64,000 nucleotides of DNA from Methylotenera oryzisoli (GCA_945907735.1 CAMDTL010000006.1:20388-84387), one strand, 5' to 3'; counted from the first letter of the stretch, positions 51,828-62,876 are shown. Notes: a model not told the origin generated them from the sequence alone. Translations and numbers: made by a program.

Positions 51828-53101
51828 GATGAACTCGTTAAGTATTTTTCTACGTCACCAAGCTTACATCTAATTTGTTCACCCGCTTGCAATAAGGGTT
51901 TCAGAGACATTTCACCTGCTGCCGCTTCATCGTCACCCAAAATTGCTGCATAACGCGCACCACTTCTATCGGCTTTTTTCATTTGCGATTTAAAGCTACC
52001 AGCACCCGCATGCAATATAACTTTCAGGCCTGATTCACGCAAAGTTTCTGCGGCTAAAAACGCTTGCTTTTCAGCCAGCTCACCGACATTCACCAAGTAA
52101 ATATCTGGCGCATTATGGGCAGTTACCCCGTATTCTTGCATCAGCAAAAATACGCGCTCCAAGCCAATCGCAAAGCCGCATGCAGGCGTGGCAGCGCCGC
52201 CCAATTGCGTCACCAGATTGTCATAACGCCCGCCAGCGGCAATGGTACCCTGCGCACCGAGCTTGGTCGTCACCCATTCAAACACAGTGCGATTGTAATA
52301 ATCCAACCCGCGCACCAAGCGCGGATTGATTTTATACGGCACACCGGCTTGTTTAAGCAAGCCACAAACTGCCTCAAAGTGCGCTCTACTATTGGCCTGC
52401 AGACCATCCAATAATTTTGGCGCAGCTTCGCAAACCGCCTGCATGCACGGGGTTTTCGTGTCTAAAATCCGCAGCGGATTCGCGTGCAAGCGACGTTTCG
52501 CATCTTCGTCCAGCACATCCATATGCTTCTCAAAATAGGCAATTAAGGTTTTGCGATACGCCGCGCGCTCTTCCACTTCACCAATACTATTCAGTTGCAA
52601 CTCAACATCTTTAATGCCTAACTCAGCCCAAAACCGCGCCAACAGGACTATTTGCTCAGCATCTACGTCTGGCGAGTCAAAGCCAAATGCTTCCACGCCG
52701 ATTTGATGAAACTGCCGTTGACGGCCTTTTTGCACGTTCTCGTGGCGAAACATCGCACCGCTATACCAAAGCCGCACTGGCCCGTTGTAGGTGAGATTAT
52801 TTTCAATCACTGCTCGCACGCAGCCCGCCGTGCCTTCTGGGCGCAAGGTGAGTTTGTCGCCATTGAGTTTATCTTCCCAAGCGTACATTTCCTTCTCGAC
52901 AATATCGGTGTGCTCGCCGACGCTGCGCACAAATAAATCGGTGCTTTCTACAATCGGCAGCCGGATATTGTTATAACCGTATTGCGCTAAAATCTTACGC
53001 ACCGTGTCTTCCAACTTAAACCACAGCGGCGTGGCCTCTGGCAGAATGTCGTAAAAACCCTTAATACTTTGAATTTTATTATTGAAAAACTTGTCGGTCA
53101 T
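51824..53101 (-). CDS. hisS: histidyl-tRNA synthetase
   Basis: HisS charges tRNA(His). The 425-residue class II enzyme begins with the IKGFYDILP motif. Motif 2 follows ([20 protein letters not shown]), then the histidine-specific [15 protein letters not shown] and AAGGRYDNL, and a C-terminal anticodon-binding domain. It is distinct from HisZ at 1.1-2.3 kb. It overlaps ispG by a single base at 53101 (TAATG type), and the ABC ATPase gene downstream by four. Confidence 0.97.
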   Translation of the reverse strand: MTDKFFNNKIQSIKGFYDILPEATPLWFKLEDTVRKILAQYGYNNIRLPIVESTDLFVRSVGEHTDIVEKEMYAWEDKLNGDKLTLRPEGTAGCVRAVIENNLTYNGPVRLWYSGAMFRHENVQKGRQRQFHQIGVEAFGFDSPDVDAEQIVLLARFWAELGIKDVELQLNSIGEVEERAAYRKTLIAYFEKHMDVLDEDAKRRLHANPLRILDTKTPCMQAVCEAAPKLLDGLQANSRAHFEAVCGLLKQAGVPYKINPRLVRGLDYYNRTVFEWVTTKLGAQGTIAAGGRYDNLVTQLGGAATPACGFAIGLERVFLLMQEYGVTAHNAPDIYLVNVGELAEKQAFLAAETLRESGLKVILHAGAGSFKSQMKKADRSGARYAAILGDDEAAAGEMSLKPLLQAGEQIRCKLGDVEKYLTSSS

Positions 53102-54417
53102 TATTGATTAACTGCTTGAATTGGAATAATTTTTTGATTTAAATTTGAATCTTCTCTACCCTGCAAGCCAATAGCCATGCGGTCTACAGCGTATCTATTT
53201 TGCACGTAGTTTTCTACTATGGCTTGAAACTCTTGTGCGATGTTATCGCCCTTTAGCGTCACGGTTTTTTCACCATCGACAAACACTGGTGCGACAGGTA
53301 CCTCGCCTGTGCCAGGTAAACTAATGCCAATATTCGCCAGCTTGGATTCGCCCGGCCCGTTCACCACGCAGCCCATCACCGCCACGCTCATGTCTTCCAC
53401 ACCGGGGTAACTCTTGCGCCACACTGGCATTTGCTCGCGCAAATAACTTTGAATTTGCATGGCGAGTTCTTGAAAATAGGTAGAAGTCGTGCGTCCGCAG
53501 CCTGGACAAGCCGTGACCAAAGGCGTAAATGAACGGATACCCATGGTTTGCAAAATTTCTTGCGCGACGATGACTTCTTTGGTGCGGCTTTCATTCGGCT
53601 CTGGTGTTAAAGAAACACGAATCGTGTCGCCAATACCTTCTTGTAAAAGCAATGACAGCGCGGCCGTAGATGCCACGATGCCCTTAGAACCCATGCCAGC
53701 TTCAGTTAAACCCAAATGCAGCGGATAGTCACAACGCTTAGCCAGCTCGCGATAGACTTTCACTAAATCTTGCACGTTACTCACTTTGCAAGAAATAATA
53801 ATTTGATTTGGTTGCAAGCCAATATCCACAGCCTGCTGGGCGCTTTCTAATGCAGATTGAATCAAAGCTTCGCGCATCAATTCATCTGATGATAATGGGT
53901 TTTCTAGCTTGCCGTTGTCATCCATCATCTGCGCCATTTTGGCTTGGTCTAAACTGCCCCAATTCACGCCAATACGTACTGATTTTTTGTACTTAATTGC
54001 CGCTTCTATCATGTAAGCAAATTGCTCATCGCGCTTGCTGCCCTTGCCGACGTTGCCAGGATTAATACGGTATTTGGCGAGCGCTTGCGCACAATCGGGA
54101 TAAGCGGCAAGTAATTTGTGACCGTTGTAATGAAAATCACCAACCAGCGGTACGTTGCAGCCGAGCTCATCTAAACCTTTTCTAATAGTCGCTACCTGCG
54201 CAGCAGCCTCGGGTGAATTAACGGTAATGCGCACCACTTCTGAACCCGCCTGCCACAGTTCGAATACTTGTTGAATAGTCGCTTGAGCATCAGCGGTATC
54301 CGTGTTGGTCATGCTCTGCACCACGACGGAAGCAGGTTGCGAGCCTAGCATATTTTTACCTATGCCGCCGCCCACAGGCACATGGCCTATCATGACTTGT
54401 AAAGAGTTGCGCCGCAT
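53101..54417 (-). CDS. ispG: 4-hydroxy-3-methylbut-2-enyl diphosphate synthase
   Basis: IspG (GcpE) is the 4Fe-4S enzyme that opens the cyclic diphosphate from IspF. The 438-residue protein has the TIM-barrel region ([20 protein letters not shown]) and the C-terminal cluster site with cysteines in ACPGCGRT and GCVVNGPGE. With ispD and ispF at 35.7-36.8 kb, three non-mevalonate genes are in the window. It sits between rodZ and hisS, the usual place. Confidence 0.97.
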   Translation of the reverse strand: MRRNSLQVMIGHVPVGGGIGKNMLGSQPASVVVQSMTNTDTADAQATIQQVFELWQAGSEVVRITVNSPEAAAQVATIRKGLDELGCNVPLVGDFHYNGHKLLAAYPDCAQALAKYRINPGNVGKGSKRDEQFAYMIEAAIKYKKSVRIGVNWGSLDQAKMAQMMDDNGKLENPLSSDELMREALIQSALESAQQAVDIGLQPNQIIISCKVSNVQDLVKVYRELAKRCDYPLHLGLTEAGMGSKGIVASTAALSLLLQEGIGDTIRVSLTPEPNESRTKEVIVAQEILQTMGIRSFTPLVTACPGCGRTTSTYFQELAMQIQSYLREQMPVWRKSYPGVEDMSVAVMGCVVNGPGESKLANIGISLPGTGEVPVAPVFVDGEKTVTLKGDNIAQEFQAIVENYVQNRYAVDRMAIGLQGREDSNLNQKIIPIQAVNQ

Positions 54418-54422
54418 GATAT

Positions 54423-55289
54423 CTAATCTAGTTTGATATGTGCAACATTGTTGCGCGAGTGCGGAGCCAGATCGACGGACTTGCCATGCATGCGCAAACT
54501 GGTGGCGCCAGCGTTGCCAACTGTGACACTAACGGGTGGCTTAACGTCAATACTTTCACGGCTACCAGCGAAGAGAGTCCGGCTGTAAATCTCACGGCCA
54601 TTAGCATCCATCACATTTACCCACGATTCTTGAGTGGCCATAAGCTCTAGCTTCACCATGCCATTTGGCCCTGGTGCCACTGTTGGTTCAACTGGCAAAG
54701 TTAATTCAGTGCTTACTTGCGCTGCACTATTTAACGGGGCACCCTCATCTGCTGGCAAGGGTTCCGCACTTCCCCTGCTGGCAGAAGACGTGACTGAACT
54801 AAGTTTTTCAATATAATTTTGATAAAAAAGCCAAGTGCCAAAGCCCAACAAAATAGCCAACCCAGCCCACATACAGTTGCTTACCTTAGACTTGTCGATA
54901 CTGGTCATTCCCATATTGGCACTGGGTTTAACAATAAGCTCGTGCGGTGTGGCACTTGGTACAAGTATATTATAAGCATCCAACAACGGCACTACGTTAA
55001 TTTTAAGTTGTTTTGCATAATTGCGAATAAAACCGCGCACGACAACTGGTTCTGGCAATGCCGCAAAATTATCCGCTTCTATAGCCTCAATTTGTTTGGA
55101 ACTTAGCCTTAACTGGCTGGCAATACCCGCTATCGCCAACCCTTGGTTTTCGCGTGCAGCACGCAAAGCACCGCCACAACGAGAGCGCGTATGCGTGTCA
55201 TATGCGTACGACTCTGCATGTTCAGGCGTAAGAGAATTGTTTTGCGTCAATTCAACTGGCTCAGTAGCTTCTTTAGTTTTACGCGCCAT
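54423..55289 (-). CDS. rodZ: RodZ-like cytoskeletal/HTH membrane protein
   Basis: RodZ links MreB to the membrane and helps maintain rod shape. The 288-residue protein has an N-terminal Cro/CI-type helix-turn-helix (about 38-100, [20 protein letters not shown] and [20 protein letters not shown]), one membrane helix (about 138-155), and a periplasmic DUF4115 beta domain. It is followed by ispG after five bases. The TPR lipoprotein gene (pilF/pilW) that often lies upstream, next to rlmN, is absent. Confidence 0.9.
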   Translation of the reverse strand: MARKTKEATEPVELTQNNSLTPEHAESYAYDTHTRSRCGGALRAARENQGLAIAGIASQLRLSSKQIEAIEADNFAALPEPVVVRGFIRNYAKQLKINVVPLLDAYNILVPSATPHELIVKPSANMGMTSIDKSKVSNCMWAGLAILLGFGTWLFYQNYIEKLSSVTSSASRGSAEPLPADEGAPLNSAAQVSTELTLPVEPTVAPGPNGMVKLELMATQESWVNVMDANGREIYSRTLFAGSRESIDVKPPVSVTVGNAGATSLRMHGKSVDLAPHSRNNVAHIKLD

Positions 55290-55476
55290 GATGTCACCCT
55301 AGAAATTGCACCCCATTGATTAGCACTTACTTTTGTCCGCTTAATAACATGCGCGTTCGCTCAGAGTCAGTGTATTGCTAACGTAACTGGCTTAACTGGC
55401 CTCGCTATCCCTATCGCCCAAAGCACACGCCCAACAACACACCAAGCATTGCAAGCAATGCTCATTTTTATTACAT

Positions 55477-56592
55477 TCATGCAAGTGCCTCAATGTTAAC
55501 CGTTTTACTGCGTTTGGTTTTATCCAGCACTTTACCAGCCAATTGGCCGCATGCGGCATCAATATCGTCACCACGCGTTTTACGCACTGTCACAACATAA
55601 CCTGCTTGCATTAAAATATCACGAAACACGCGAATGTGGCTAGGTTTTGATGTTGCGTAACCGCTATTGGGGAAAGGATTAAACGGGATAAGGTTAAGCT
55701 TGCAAGGCACGCTGTTAATCACCTTTAGTAACTCATGCGCATGTTCTACCGTGTCATTTACGCCGTCTAACATCACGTATTCAAACGTGACAAAATCGCG
55801 TGGCGCTTTTTCCAAATAACGGTTACAAGCAGCCATCAAATCTTTAATTGGATGTTTCTTATTAATGGGCACCAGCACATCTCTAAGCACGTCGTTAGGC
55901 GCATGCAGGCTCACAGCTAAGGCTACCGGGCAATCTTCTTTCAACTTATCCATCACTGGCACAATGCCGCTAGTTGAAAGCGTGACGCGACGGCGACTTA
56001 AGCCATAAGCACTGTCATCCAGCATAATCTGCATGGCAGTGACAACATTATCATAGTTGGCTAGCGGCTCGCCCATGCCCATCATCACCACATTGCTAAT
56101 AATGCGGTCGTTGGCAGAAAGCAAATCGTAGCCAGATTCACTGCGTAATGACTTATTCGCAATCGCTAGTTGGCCGATAATTTCCGCCACGCTTAAATTA
56201 CGGTTAAAGCCTTGCGCACCCGTGCTGCAAAAAGTGCAAGCCAAGGCACAACCTACTTGGCTAGAAATACACAGCGTTCCGCGATCATCTTCTGGAATAA
56301 ATACCGTCTCGATGCTGTTGCCAGCGCCAGTTTTCAGGTCATCCGTGCCTATCAGCCATTTGCGCGTACCGTCGTTAGATATTTGCTCTAACTGCACAGT
56401 TGGCAAGGTAATTTCAGTTGTCTGCGCCAATTTCTCACGCAAAGGTTTAGCAATATCCGTCATCTGCGCAACATCATGCACGCCAAAATGATGCATCCAG
56501 CGCATCAATTGCTTGGCGCGAAAAGGCTTCTCGCCGATACTTGCAAAGTAATCGGCGAGTTGTGCTTGATTGTAATTGAGTAAATTAATCAA
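55477..56592 (-). CDS. rlmN: 23S rRNA/tRNA adenine C2-methyltransferase RlmN
   Basis: RlmN methylates C2 of A2503 in 23S rRNA and A37 in some tRNAs. The 371-residue radical SAM protein has the cluster motif with C115, C119 and C122 (GCALACTFC), and a conserved Cys near 346 in [10 protein letters not shown] that forms the methyl-bearing thiol. It lies between ndk and rodZ. The start is ATG 56592. The gap of about 190 bases to rodZ has no gene I can support. Confidence 0.97.
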   Translation of the reverse strand: MINLLNYNQAQLADYFASIGEKPFRAKQLMRWMHHFGVHDVAQMTDIAKPLREKLAQTTEITLPTVQLEQISNDGTRKWLIGTDDLKTGAGNSIETVFIPEDDRGTLCISSQVGCALACTFCSTGAQGFNRNLSVAEIIGQLAIANKSLRSESGYDLLSANDRIISNVVMMGMGEPLANYDNVVTAMQIMLDDSAYGLSRRRVTLSTSGIVPVMDKLKEDCPVALAVSLHAPNDVLRDVLVPINKKHPIKDLMAACNRYLEKAPRDFVTFEYVMLDGVNDTVEHAHELLKVINSVPCKLNLIPFNPFPNSGYATSKPSHIRVFRDILMQAGYVVTVRKTRGDDIDAACGQLAGKVLDKTKRSKTVNIEALA

Positions 56593-56614
56593 TTAATTAA
56601 GCCTTATTAATTAT

Positions 56615-57019
56615 TTAGCCAAAGAAGTATTTAATTTCAATGGCGGCATTTTCTGCAGAATCACTGCCATGCACCGCATTGGCATCAATACTTGCTGCAA
56701 AATCTGCACGAATCGTGCCAGCAGCCGCATCTTTTGGGTTGGTTGCCCCCATTAAATCACGATTTTTCAATACGGCGCCTTCGCCTTCCAGCGCTTGAAT
56801 CATCACTGGGCCAGAAATCATAAACTTAACTAAATCAGCAAAAAATGGACGCGCTGCATGCACTGCGTAAAAACCTTCTGCTTCTGCTTGGCTTAAATGC
56901 GTCATTTTTGCCGCAACGATTTTTAAACCCGCGTTTTCAAAACGCGTATAAATTTGACCAATCACGTTTTTTGCCACTGCGTCTGGTTTGATAATGCTAA
57001 GGGTGCGTTCTACTGCCAT
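56615..57019 (-). CDS. ndk: nucleoside diphosphate kinase
   Basis: Ndk balances nucleoside triphosphates by phosphate transfer through a histidine. The 134-residue protein is a little shorter than typical (about 141). It has the [16 protein letters not shown] start and the active-site NAVHGSDS with His117. A GGAG ribosome-binding site precedes ATG 57019. It diverges from the fhc operon across about 120 bases that should hold both promoters. Confidence 0.97.
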   Translation of the reverse strand: MAVERTLSIIKPDAVAKNVIGQIYTRFENAGLKIVAAKMTHLSQAEAEGFYAVHAARPFFADLVKFMISGPVMIQALEGEGAVLKNRDLMGATNPKDAAAGTIRADFAASIDANAVHGSDSAENAAIEIKYFFG

Positions 57020-57139
57020 ACTGACTCCAAAAATAAAGTTTAAAATTAACTGCTTAGAAAGAGAGCGATTCTAACATTTTTAGCACTTTTTATAAACCGT
57101 CAATTTGCTGCATTTTATAAATCAAATGCTATAAGAATT

Positions 57140-58393
57140 GTGGCAAAATCTAGATTAATGATGAGTGCCAACCTAAGAACCAATCAATGTATCGCTACCT
57201 GCCCAGCTTGCGGCTTGCTGTGCGACGATGTGCTACTTGAAAACAAGCAAAATAAACTCAACGTTTTGAATAATAACTGTGCAAAAAGTTTCGCTTTTTT
57301 TGCACCAAGCTTAGACGAAAATTTAATTAACACTACGCCTAAAATTGCAAACAAACCAGCCACTTTACAACAAGCCATTATGCACGCGGCTAAACTACTT
57401 AAACAAGCCAAGCAACCAGCATTTTCAGGCTTAAGCACGGATATTGCTGGCTTTCGCGCCATCTACCACCTTGCACAAAAAACCAATGCTAGTTTGCAAC
57501 ACGCAAACGCGCAAAGTATGGCGCGCAATATAGATGTGCTACAAAGCGCGGGCTGGCAAACGACAACGCTGACCGAGGTGAAAAATCGCGCCGACGTGCT
57601 GGTATGCATCGGCAGCGACATTGTTTCGCATCATCCACGTTTTTTTGAACGCTTCATTCTGCAAGACGGCATGTTTGTGAGCGCCAAACAGCGTGAAATC
57701 ATTTTTATTGGCGAAAATTTAAGCTTAGAAAAATTAAAAAATGATGCGGTGGAAGCCACTTCCCTATTGCCCTGCAGGGCAGCCGACTTGCCAGAAATTA
57801 CGCTCGTTTTGCGCGCTTTAGTGACGGGGAAACAACTAAAAGCAATCACGGTGGCTGGTGTAAAAGTCAGCGATTTACAATCGATTGCCGATAAATTAAA
57901 AAATGCCAAATACGCCGTGTTAGCTTGGGTAGCGAAGGATTTAGATTTTGCGCATGCCGAGCTGACGATTCAAAACATGACTGAAACCGTCGTTACTTTA
58001 AACCAAACCACACGTGCAGGCGCGCTGCCATTGGGTGGCAGCGATGGTGATACGAGCGCTAATAATGCCAATACTTGGTTAAGTGGTTTGGCTTTGAATG
58101 ACACGCATATTGAGCATGATTGTATGCTGTGGGTAAATAGTTTTAGTGCCGATAAATTGCCACCTAAAACAGATAAACCATTGATTGTACTTGGAAATAT
58201 TAACCATCGGCTTGAACAAGCGCCTGATGTTTTTATCCCAATCGCCACACCTGGCTTGGATTGTAGCGGCACATTGTTTCGCGTCGATTCCGCGGTCGTT
58301 TTACCACTAAAAAAAGTGCGTGGCTATCATCAACCAACTTTGGCTTTGCCAACCTTGAGTGAAGTGGTGAGCGAAATTGAGAGCTTGCTATGA
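57140..58393 (+). CDS. fhcB: formyltransferase/hydrolase complex, subunit B
   Basis: FhcB belongs to the complex that converts formyl-tetrahydromethanopterin to formate via formyl-methylofuran. It is homologous to the tungsten/molybdenum subunit of archaeal formylmethanofuran dehydrogenase. The 417-residue protein has an N-terminal CPACGLLCDDV cysteine cluster and a late DCSGTLFRVDSAVV. Where archaeal FwdB has its metal-binding Cys, this protein reads GLSTDIAG, with no cysteine, as expected for the non-redox bacterial form. The start may be GTG 57140 or ATG 57158. Its stop overlaps fhcA by four bases. Confidence 0.92.
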   Translation: MAKSRLMMSANLRTNQCIATCPACGLLCDDVLLENKQNKLNVLNNNCAKSFAFFAPSLDENLINTTPKIANKPATLQQAIMHAAKLLKQAKQPAFSGLSTDIAGFRAIYHLAQKTNASLQHANAQSMARNIDVLQSAGWQTTTLTEVKNRADVLVCIGSDIVSHHPRFFERFILQDGMFVSAKQREIIFIGENLSLEKLKNDAVEATSLLPCRAADLPEITLVLRALVTGKQLKAITVAGVKVSDLQSIADKLKNAKYAVLAWVAKDLDFAHAELTIQNMTETVVTLNQTTRAGALPLGGSDGDTSANNANTWLSGLALNDTHIEHDCMLWVNSFSADKLPPKTDKPLIVLGNINHRLEQAPDVFIPIATPGLDCSGTLFRVDSAVVLPLKKVRGYHQPTLALPTLSEVVSEIESLL

Positions 58394-60054
58394 TGACACT
58401 GCTTAAAAACGGCAAACTTTATGACCCCGCGCACCATAAAGACGGCGTGGTTGAAGATATTTACATTAGCGATGGTCGCATTGTTAGCAAACCAAGTGAG
58501 AAAGAAAAAATATCACAAACTTATGATTTAACAGGAAAAGTTGTGATGGCGGGTGCGATTGACATGCACAGCCACATCGGCGGCGGCAAGGTGAATATTG
58601 CACGCATGATGCTGCCCGAGTTTCAGGAAACAAAAACTTACAGCGAACCTGAAGCGCATATTTGCACACCCAATTGTTCGCACAATGCCACACCTAACAC
58701 TACCGACACAGGCTTTCGCTACATCGAGATGGGCTACACCGCTGCATTTGAACCTGCCATCTTGCCGATTAACGCTCGCCAAGCACATTTAGAGATGGGC
58801 GATACGCCGATGATAGACAAAGGCGGCTACGCCATGTTGGGCAACGACGATTATTTTTTGCGTCTTTTAGCCAGTCGTGCTGATCAAAAAGCCATTAACG
58901 ATTATGTGGCGTGGACCTTGCATGCTACGCAAGCCATCGGCATTAAAGTGGTGAACCCTGGCGGCATTTCAGCCTTTAAGTTTAATCAACGCCGCCTCAA
59001 TTTAGATGAAAATAATGTGCACTACCAAGTCACGCCGCGTGATATTTTAAAAAGCTTAAGCACAGCAGTGAGCCAGTTGGGGATTGCCAAACCGCTACAT
59101 GTGCACTGTAATAATCTAGGCGTAGCGGGAAATTTTCAAACCACGCTCGATACCATGGGTGCCAGCGATGGTGTACCCATGCACCTGACGCATATACAGT
59201 TTCATAGCTACGGCACAGAAGGCGATAAAAAGTTTTCATCTGCTGCGGCGCAAATTACTGAGGCCTTAAACAAAAATAAACATATCACTGCCGATGTCGG
59301 GCAGATTTTATTTGGGCAAACCGTGACCGCATCAGGTGACTCCATGATGCAGCATTTAAACGCCAAGCATGCCAGCCCAAAAAAAACGGTGATTATGGAT
59401 GTGGAATGCGATGCTGGTTGCGGTGTAGTGCCATTCAGGTATCGCGACCAAAACTATGTTAACGCCCTGCAATGGGCGATTGGCTTAGAGCTGTTTTTGA
59501 GTGTAGATGACCCGTGGCGCATCTTTTTAACCACTGACCACCCCAACGGCGCGCCGTTTACCAGCTACCCGCATTTGATTCGCTTGCTGATGGATAAAAG
59601 CTTTAGAAATGAAGCCTTTGCAAAATTAAACCTAGATGCACAAGCCATGAGCAACTTAACTTCGCTCAACCGCGAATACTCACTCTATGAAATCGCCATT
59701 ATGACGCGCGCAGGCGCAGCCAAGCTTATCGGCTTGAACAATTGCGGGCACTTGGGTGCTGGTGCACAGGCTGATATTACCGTTTATACTGATCAGCCAA
59801 ATCGCGAAGCTATGTTTGCAAAACCAAATTACGTATTTAAAAATGGTGAGCTCGTTGTAAAAGATGGCGTCGTTATCAAAGTAGTTTGGGGCGCAACGCA
59901 CGTCACCAAACCAGCGTTTGATAGCGGCGTAGAGCGTGGCTTAAGCGAATACTTTGAAAAATACCATACCATTCAAATGGATAACTTTAAGATTTCGGAC
60001 GATGAAATTACTGCGGATGGACGCGGCAAGATCATCGCACATCAAACATCATGA
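58390..60054 (+). CDS. fhcA: formyltransferase/hydrolase complex, subunit A (hydrolase)
   Basis: FhcA is the amidohydrolase subunit that releases formate from the formylated cofactor. The 554-residue protein has metal-binding IDMHSHIGGG (about 57-66, HxH), then LHVHCNNLGV, THIQFHSYG and TTDHPNGAPF, matching the dinuclear-metal amidohydrolase pattern shared with archaeal FwdA. It is coupled to fhcB and fhcD by four-base ATGA overlaps on both sides, so subunits are made in a fixed ratio. Confidence 0.95.
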   Translation: MMTLLKNGKLYDPAHHKDGVVEDIYISDGRIVSKPSEKEKISQTYDLTGKVVMAGAIDMHSHIGGGKVNIARMMLPEFQETKTYSEPEAHICTPNCSHNATPNTTDTGFRYIEMGYTAAFEPAILPINARQAHLEMGDTPMIDKGGYAMLGNDDYFLRLLASRADQKAINDYVAWTLHATQAIGIKVVNPGGISAFKFNQRRLNLDENNVHYQVTPRDILKSLSTAVSQLGIAKPLHVHCNNLGVAGNFQTTLDTMGASDGVPMHLTHIQFHSYGTEGDKKFSSAAAQITEALNKNKHITADVGQILFGQTVTASGDSMMQHLNAKHASPKKTVIMDVECDAGCGVVPFRYRDQNYVNALQWAIGLELFLSVDDPWRIFLTTDHPNGAPFTSYPHLIRLLMDKSFRNEAFAKLNLDAQAMSNLTSLNREYSLYEIAIMTRAGAAKLIGLNNCGHLGAGAQADITVYTDQPNREAMFAKPNYVFKNGELVVKDGVVIKVVWGATHVTKPAFDSGVERGLSEYFEKYHTIQMDNFKISDDEITADGRGKIIAHQTS

Positions 60055-60947
60055 ACATTAACGGCATACAAATCGACAACACCTTCGCCGAGGCATTCGA
60101 CATGCGGGCGACGCGCGTGCTCATCACCGCGCTTAATTTAAAATGGGCATACCACGCCGCCAAGGCGATGACAGGCTTTGCTACCAGCGTGATTGGTTGC
60201 GGCGTTGAGGCGGGCATTGAGCGCGAATTATCGGCGGATGAAACGCCCGATGGCAGACCAGGGCTTGCTATTTTAATGTTCGCGATGGGCAGCAAAGTGC
60301 TGATGCAACAGCTCGAAATGCGCATCGGGCAATGTGTGCTTACCTGCCCTACGGCGGCCGCATTCGCGGGCATTACCTCTGATGAGCCCATCAATTTAGG
60401 TAAAAATTTGCGCTATTTTGGTGATGGCTTTCAAACTTCCAAATTGATAGCTGGAAAACGCTACTGGCGCATTCCGGTGATGGATGGCGAGTTTTTGTGC
60501 GAGGAAACCACGGGCATGGTGCGCGCCATTGGCGGCGGCAATTTTTTAATTTTAGCGACTAGCCAAGCAAACGCATTACAGTCAGCTGAAATCGCCATTG
60601 CAGCCATGAAAAAATTACCCAACGTTATCATGCCATTCCCAGGCGGCGTGGTGCGTAGCGGCTCAAAAGTGGGGAGTAAATATCCAACCATGTTTGCCTC
60701 AACCAATGATGCATTTTGCCCCACGCTGAAAGGCTTGGTGCAAACCGAGTTATGTGACGATATTGAAAGCGTGATGGAAATTGTAATTGATGGTTTGAGT
60801 TTTGACGACATTGCCAAAGCAATGAAAGTGGGCGTTGAAGCTATTTGCGCATTGAGCGAGAAAAGTGGCGTAAAACGCATTTCGGCAGGCAATTATGGCG
60901 GAAAGCTTGGGCCACATCATTTTAAATTGCATGACATCATGAAATGA
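60051..60947 (+). CDS. fhcD: formylmethanofuran--tetrahydromethanopterin formyltransferase
   Basis: FhcD (Ftr) moves the formyl group between tetrahydromethanopterin and the furan cofactor. The 298-residue protein carries family blocks NGIQIDNTFAEAFDMRATRV, GCGVEAGIE, ETPDGRPG and SAGNYGGKLGPHHF. Length equals the archaeal enzyme (about 297). It is third in fhcBADC, with four-base overlaps to fhcA and fhcC. Confidence 0.96.
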   Translation: MNINGIQIDNTFAEAFDMRATRVLITALNLKWAYHAAKAMTGFATSVIGCGVEAGIERELSADETPDGRPGLAILMFAMGSKVLMQQLEMRIGQCVLTCPTAAAFAGITSDEPINLGKNLRYFGDGFQTSKLIAGKRYWRIPVMDGEFLCEETTGMVRAIGGGNFLILATSQANALQSAEIAIAAMKKLPNVIMPFPGGVVRSGSKVGSKYPTMFASTNDAFCPTLKGLVQTELCDDIESVMEIVIDGLSFDDIAKAMKVGVEAICALSEKSGVKRISAGNYGGKLGPHHFKLHDIMK

Positions 60948-61618
60948 CCGCACTCACTTTCACGCTAAAAACTGCACTTAACTTTAAACTTAATTGTGCT
61001 CGCTTAACACCTAACAATTTAGCTGGTTTGTCACTAACACAAATCAAAAACCTTAGCCTGTTAAACAGCAAAAACTCAGCAAAAGTCGCTGATTTTTTTG
61101 ATGTTTCTGGCAATAATGCAGAGCATATCATCTTTAAAAACAGTAACACACAGCTCAATTACCTTGGCCATAAAATGTTGCATGGTCAAATCACCATTGA
61201 AGGCGATTGTGGTGACTTTTTGGGCGCAAATATGCATGGCGGCAACATTATTTGCCATGGCAATGTGAATGACCGCGTGGGCGATCAAATGCGGCGCGGA
61301 TTGATTTTAATTAATGGTGACGCAGGTGATTATTGTGGCAGCCGCATGATTGCGGGAACAATAGGCGCATATGGAAAAGTGGGTAAATACGCAGGCTTTG
61401 GCATGAAGCGCGGCACAATTTTACTCACGCAGATTCCGACATTACACGCCACAATTCAAGACTGCGGCGTACATACTTTACCGTTTTTAGCTTTATTATT
61501 GAGCGCTTTTAAACCATTCTTAACAAAATTCAACGTCATTACAACCAACCGCGTGCGGCGCTACGCAGGCGATTTAGCCAGTAATGGCAATGGCGAAATT
61601 TTAGTCATTTTGCCATAA
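60944..61618 (+). CDS. fhcC: formyltransferase/hydrolase complex, subunit C
   Basis: FhcC is the structural subunit homologous to archaeal FwdC and to the C-terminal domain of glutamate synthase. The 224-residue protein has the GxxGxxxGxxM right-handed helix repeats (GDCGDFLGANMHGG, NDRVGDQMRRG, GDYCGSRMIAG and GKYAGFGMKRG, about 86-165). It is the last gene of the operon, overlapping fhcD by four bases. Other genes of the same C1 pathway (mch, mtdB, fae) are not in the window. Confidence 0.93.
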   Translation: MTALTFTLKTALNFKLNCARLTPNNLAGLSLTQIKNLSLLNSKNSAKVADFFDVSGNNAEHIIFKNSNTQLNYLGHKMLHGQITIEGDCGDFLGANMHGGNIICHGNVNDRVGDQMRRGLILINGDAGDYCGSRMIAGTIGAYGKVGKYAGFGMKRGTILLTQIPTLHATIQDCGVHTLPFLALLLSAFKPFLTKFNVITTNRVRRYAGDLASNGNGEILVILP

Positions 61619-61665
61619 TTGTTGCGAGTGATAAAATAGCGCTTTTGCTTGATTCTGCTGGTTAA

Positions 61666-62622
61666 ATGTCCCAACTAAAACCCAAAATACAATCCAAGTT
61701 CCTCACCGCCGCGCTTTATAAATTCGTGCATATTCCTGAATATACTGCCCTGCAAGCCAATATCCATGCGGCCTGCATGGCACACCACATTAAAGGTACG
61801 ATACTGTTAGCCAATGAAGGCATAAATGGCACCATTGCGGGTTTACCAGATGATGTACATAAGGTGCTGCAATATTTGCGCACTGATGCCACGTTGAATG
61901 GCAAATTTGCCGATTTAGAGCACAAAGAATCTTACGCCGACGAGCACCCATTTTATCGCATGAAGGTGAAGCTGAAAAAGGAAATCGTGACGATGGGCGT
62001 ACCGAGCGTCGACCCAAATAACACAGTTGGTACTTATGTAAAACCAGAAGATTGGAACGCACTCATCAGCGACCCAGACGTGATTTTGCTGGATACGCGT
62101 AATGATTACGAAGTGCATATTGGCACGTTTAAAGGCGCAGTTGACCCAAAAACCAACACGTTTCGTGAGTTTCCCAAGTTTGTTAAAAACAATTTAGATA
62201 AAACAAAACACAAAAAAGTCGCCATGTTTTGCACGGGAGGTATTCGCTGCGAAAAAGCCAGTAGCTACATGAAAGAACAAGGCTTTGACGAGGTTTACCA
62301 CCTGCAAGGCGGCATTTTAAAATACCTAGAAACGGTGACTGAGGCCGAGAGTTTGTGGCAAGGCGAATGCTTTGTGTTCGACCAACGAGTGGCGGTAAAG
62401 CACGGGCTAGAAGTAGGCAACTTTGACCAATGCTACGCCTGCCGTATGCCACTTTCACCTGAAGAATTAAAAAGCCAGCAATACACACCTGGCATTAGCT
62501 GCCCGCATTGTTACGACAAAACCAGTGAAGATAAAAAAGCCGCTTTAACCGAAAGACAGAAGCAAGTAATTTTGGCTAAAAAACGTGGCAAAGCGCATAT
62601 TGGGGAAGTACAAAAGCCGTAA
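61666..62622 (+). CDS. trhO: tRNA uridine-34 hydroxylase TrhO (rhodanese family)
   Basis: TrhO (YceA) makes 5-hydroxyuridine at the wobble position of some tRNAs. The 318-residue protein has an N-terminal acylphosphatase-like domain (about 10-110), a rhodanese domain with Cys189 in [13 protein letters not shown], and a C-terminal cysteine cluster (CYACRMPL then CPHCYD) that may bind metal. It lies 47 bases below fhcC on the same strand but is functionally unrelated. Confidence 0.94.
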   Translation: MSQLKPKIQSKFLTAALYKFVHIPEYTALQANIHAACMAHHIKGTILLANEGINGTIAGLPDDVHKVLQYLRTDATLNGKFADLEHKESYADEHPFYRMKVKLKKEIVTMGVPSVDPNNTVGTYVKPEDWNALISDPDVILLDTRNDYEVHIGTFKGAVDPKTNTFREFPKFVKNNLDKTKHKKVAMFCTGGIRCEKASSYMKEQGFDEVYHLQGGILKYLETVTEAESLWQGECFVFDQRVAVKHGLEVGNFDQCYACRMPLSPEELKSQQYTPGISCPHCYDKTSEDKKAALTERQKQVILAKKRGKAHIGEVQKP

Positions 62623-62780
62623 TTCTAAAAAAATAGATTTATCTTAACACTTTAATATTTCCAAAATAAGTTCGCGTTACATTGCAATCTACACGCAACC
62701 GCCTTAACATGTATTTTGGCTGGACCTTAAATTTTAAGTGCTTCGGCTAATTTCGACATAGTGGCAACCTTTAATCAATT

Positions 62781-62876
62781 TTGCGGGTACATTTTCTAAA
62801 AAGTTACCGCGAACCCTCAAAACCACGCGATGTCAAGCCTCGTTATGCGACAGCAATAGACGTAAAAAAAGCCTAG
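62781..62876 (+). pseudogene. possible 3' remnant of an unidentified gene
   Basis: A 31-codon frame ending KPRDVKPRYATAIDVKKA and a TAG that lies in the stem of the hairpin terminator. A protein-like basic end running straight into a terminator is what the last part of a decayed gene would look like. No start with a ribosome-binding site is seen and the frame is blocked upstream, so it is not a complete gene. Parent family unknown. Confidence 0.25.

Noticed and set aside
56593..57140. ndk as part of the fhc operon
   Set aside because: ndk is on the opposite strand and belongs to the rlmN-rodZ-ispG run.
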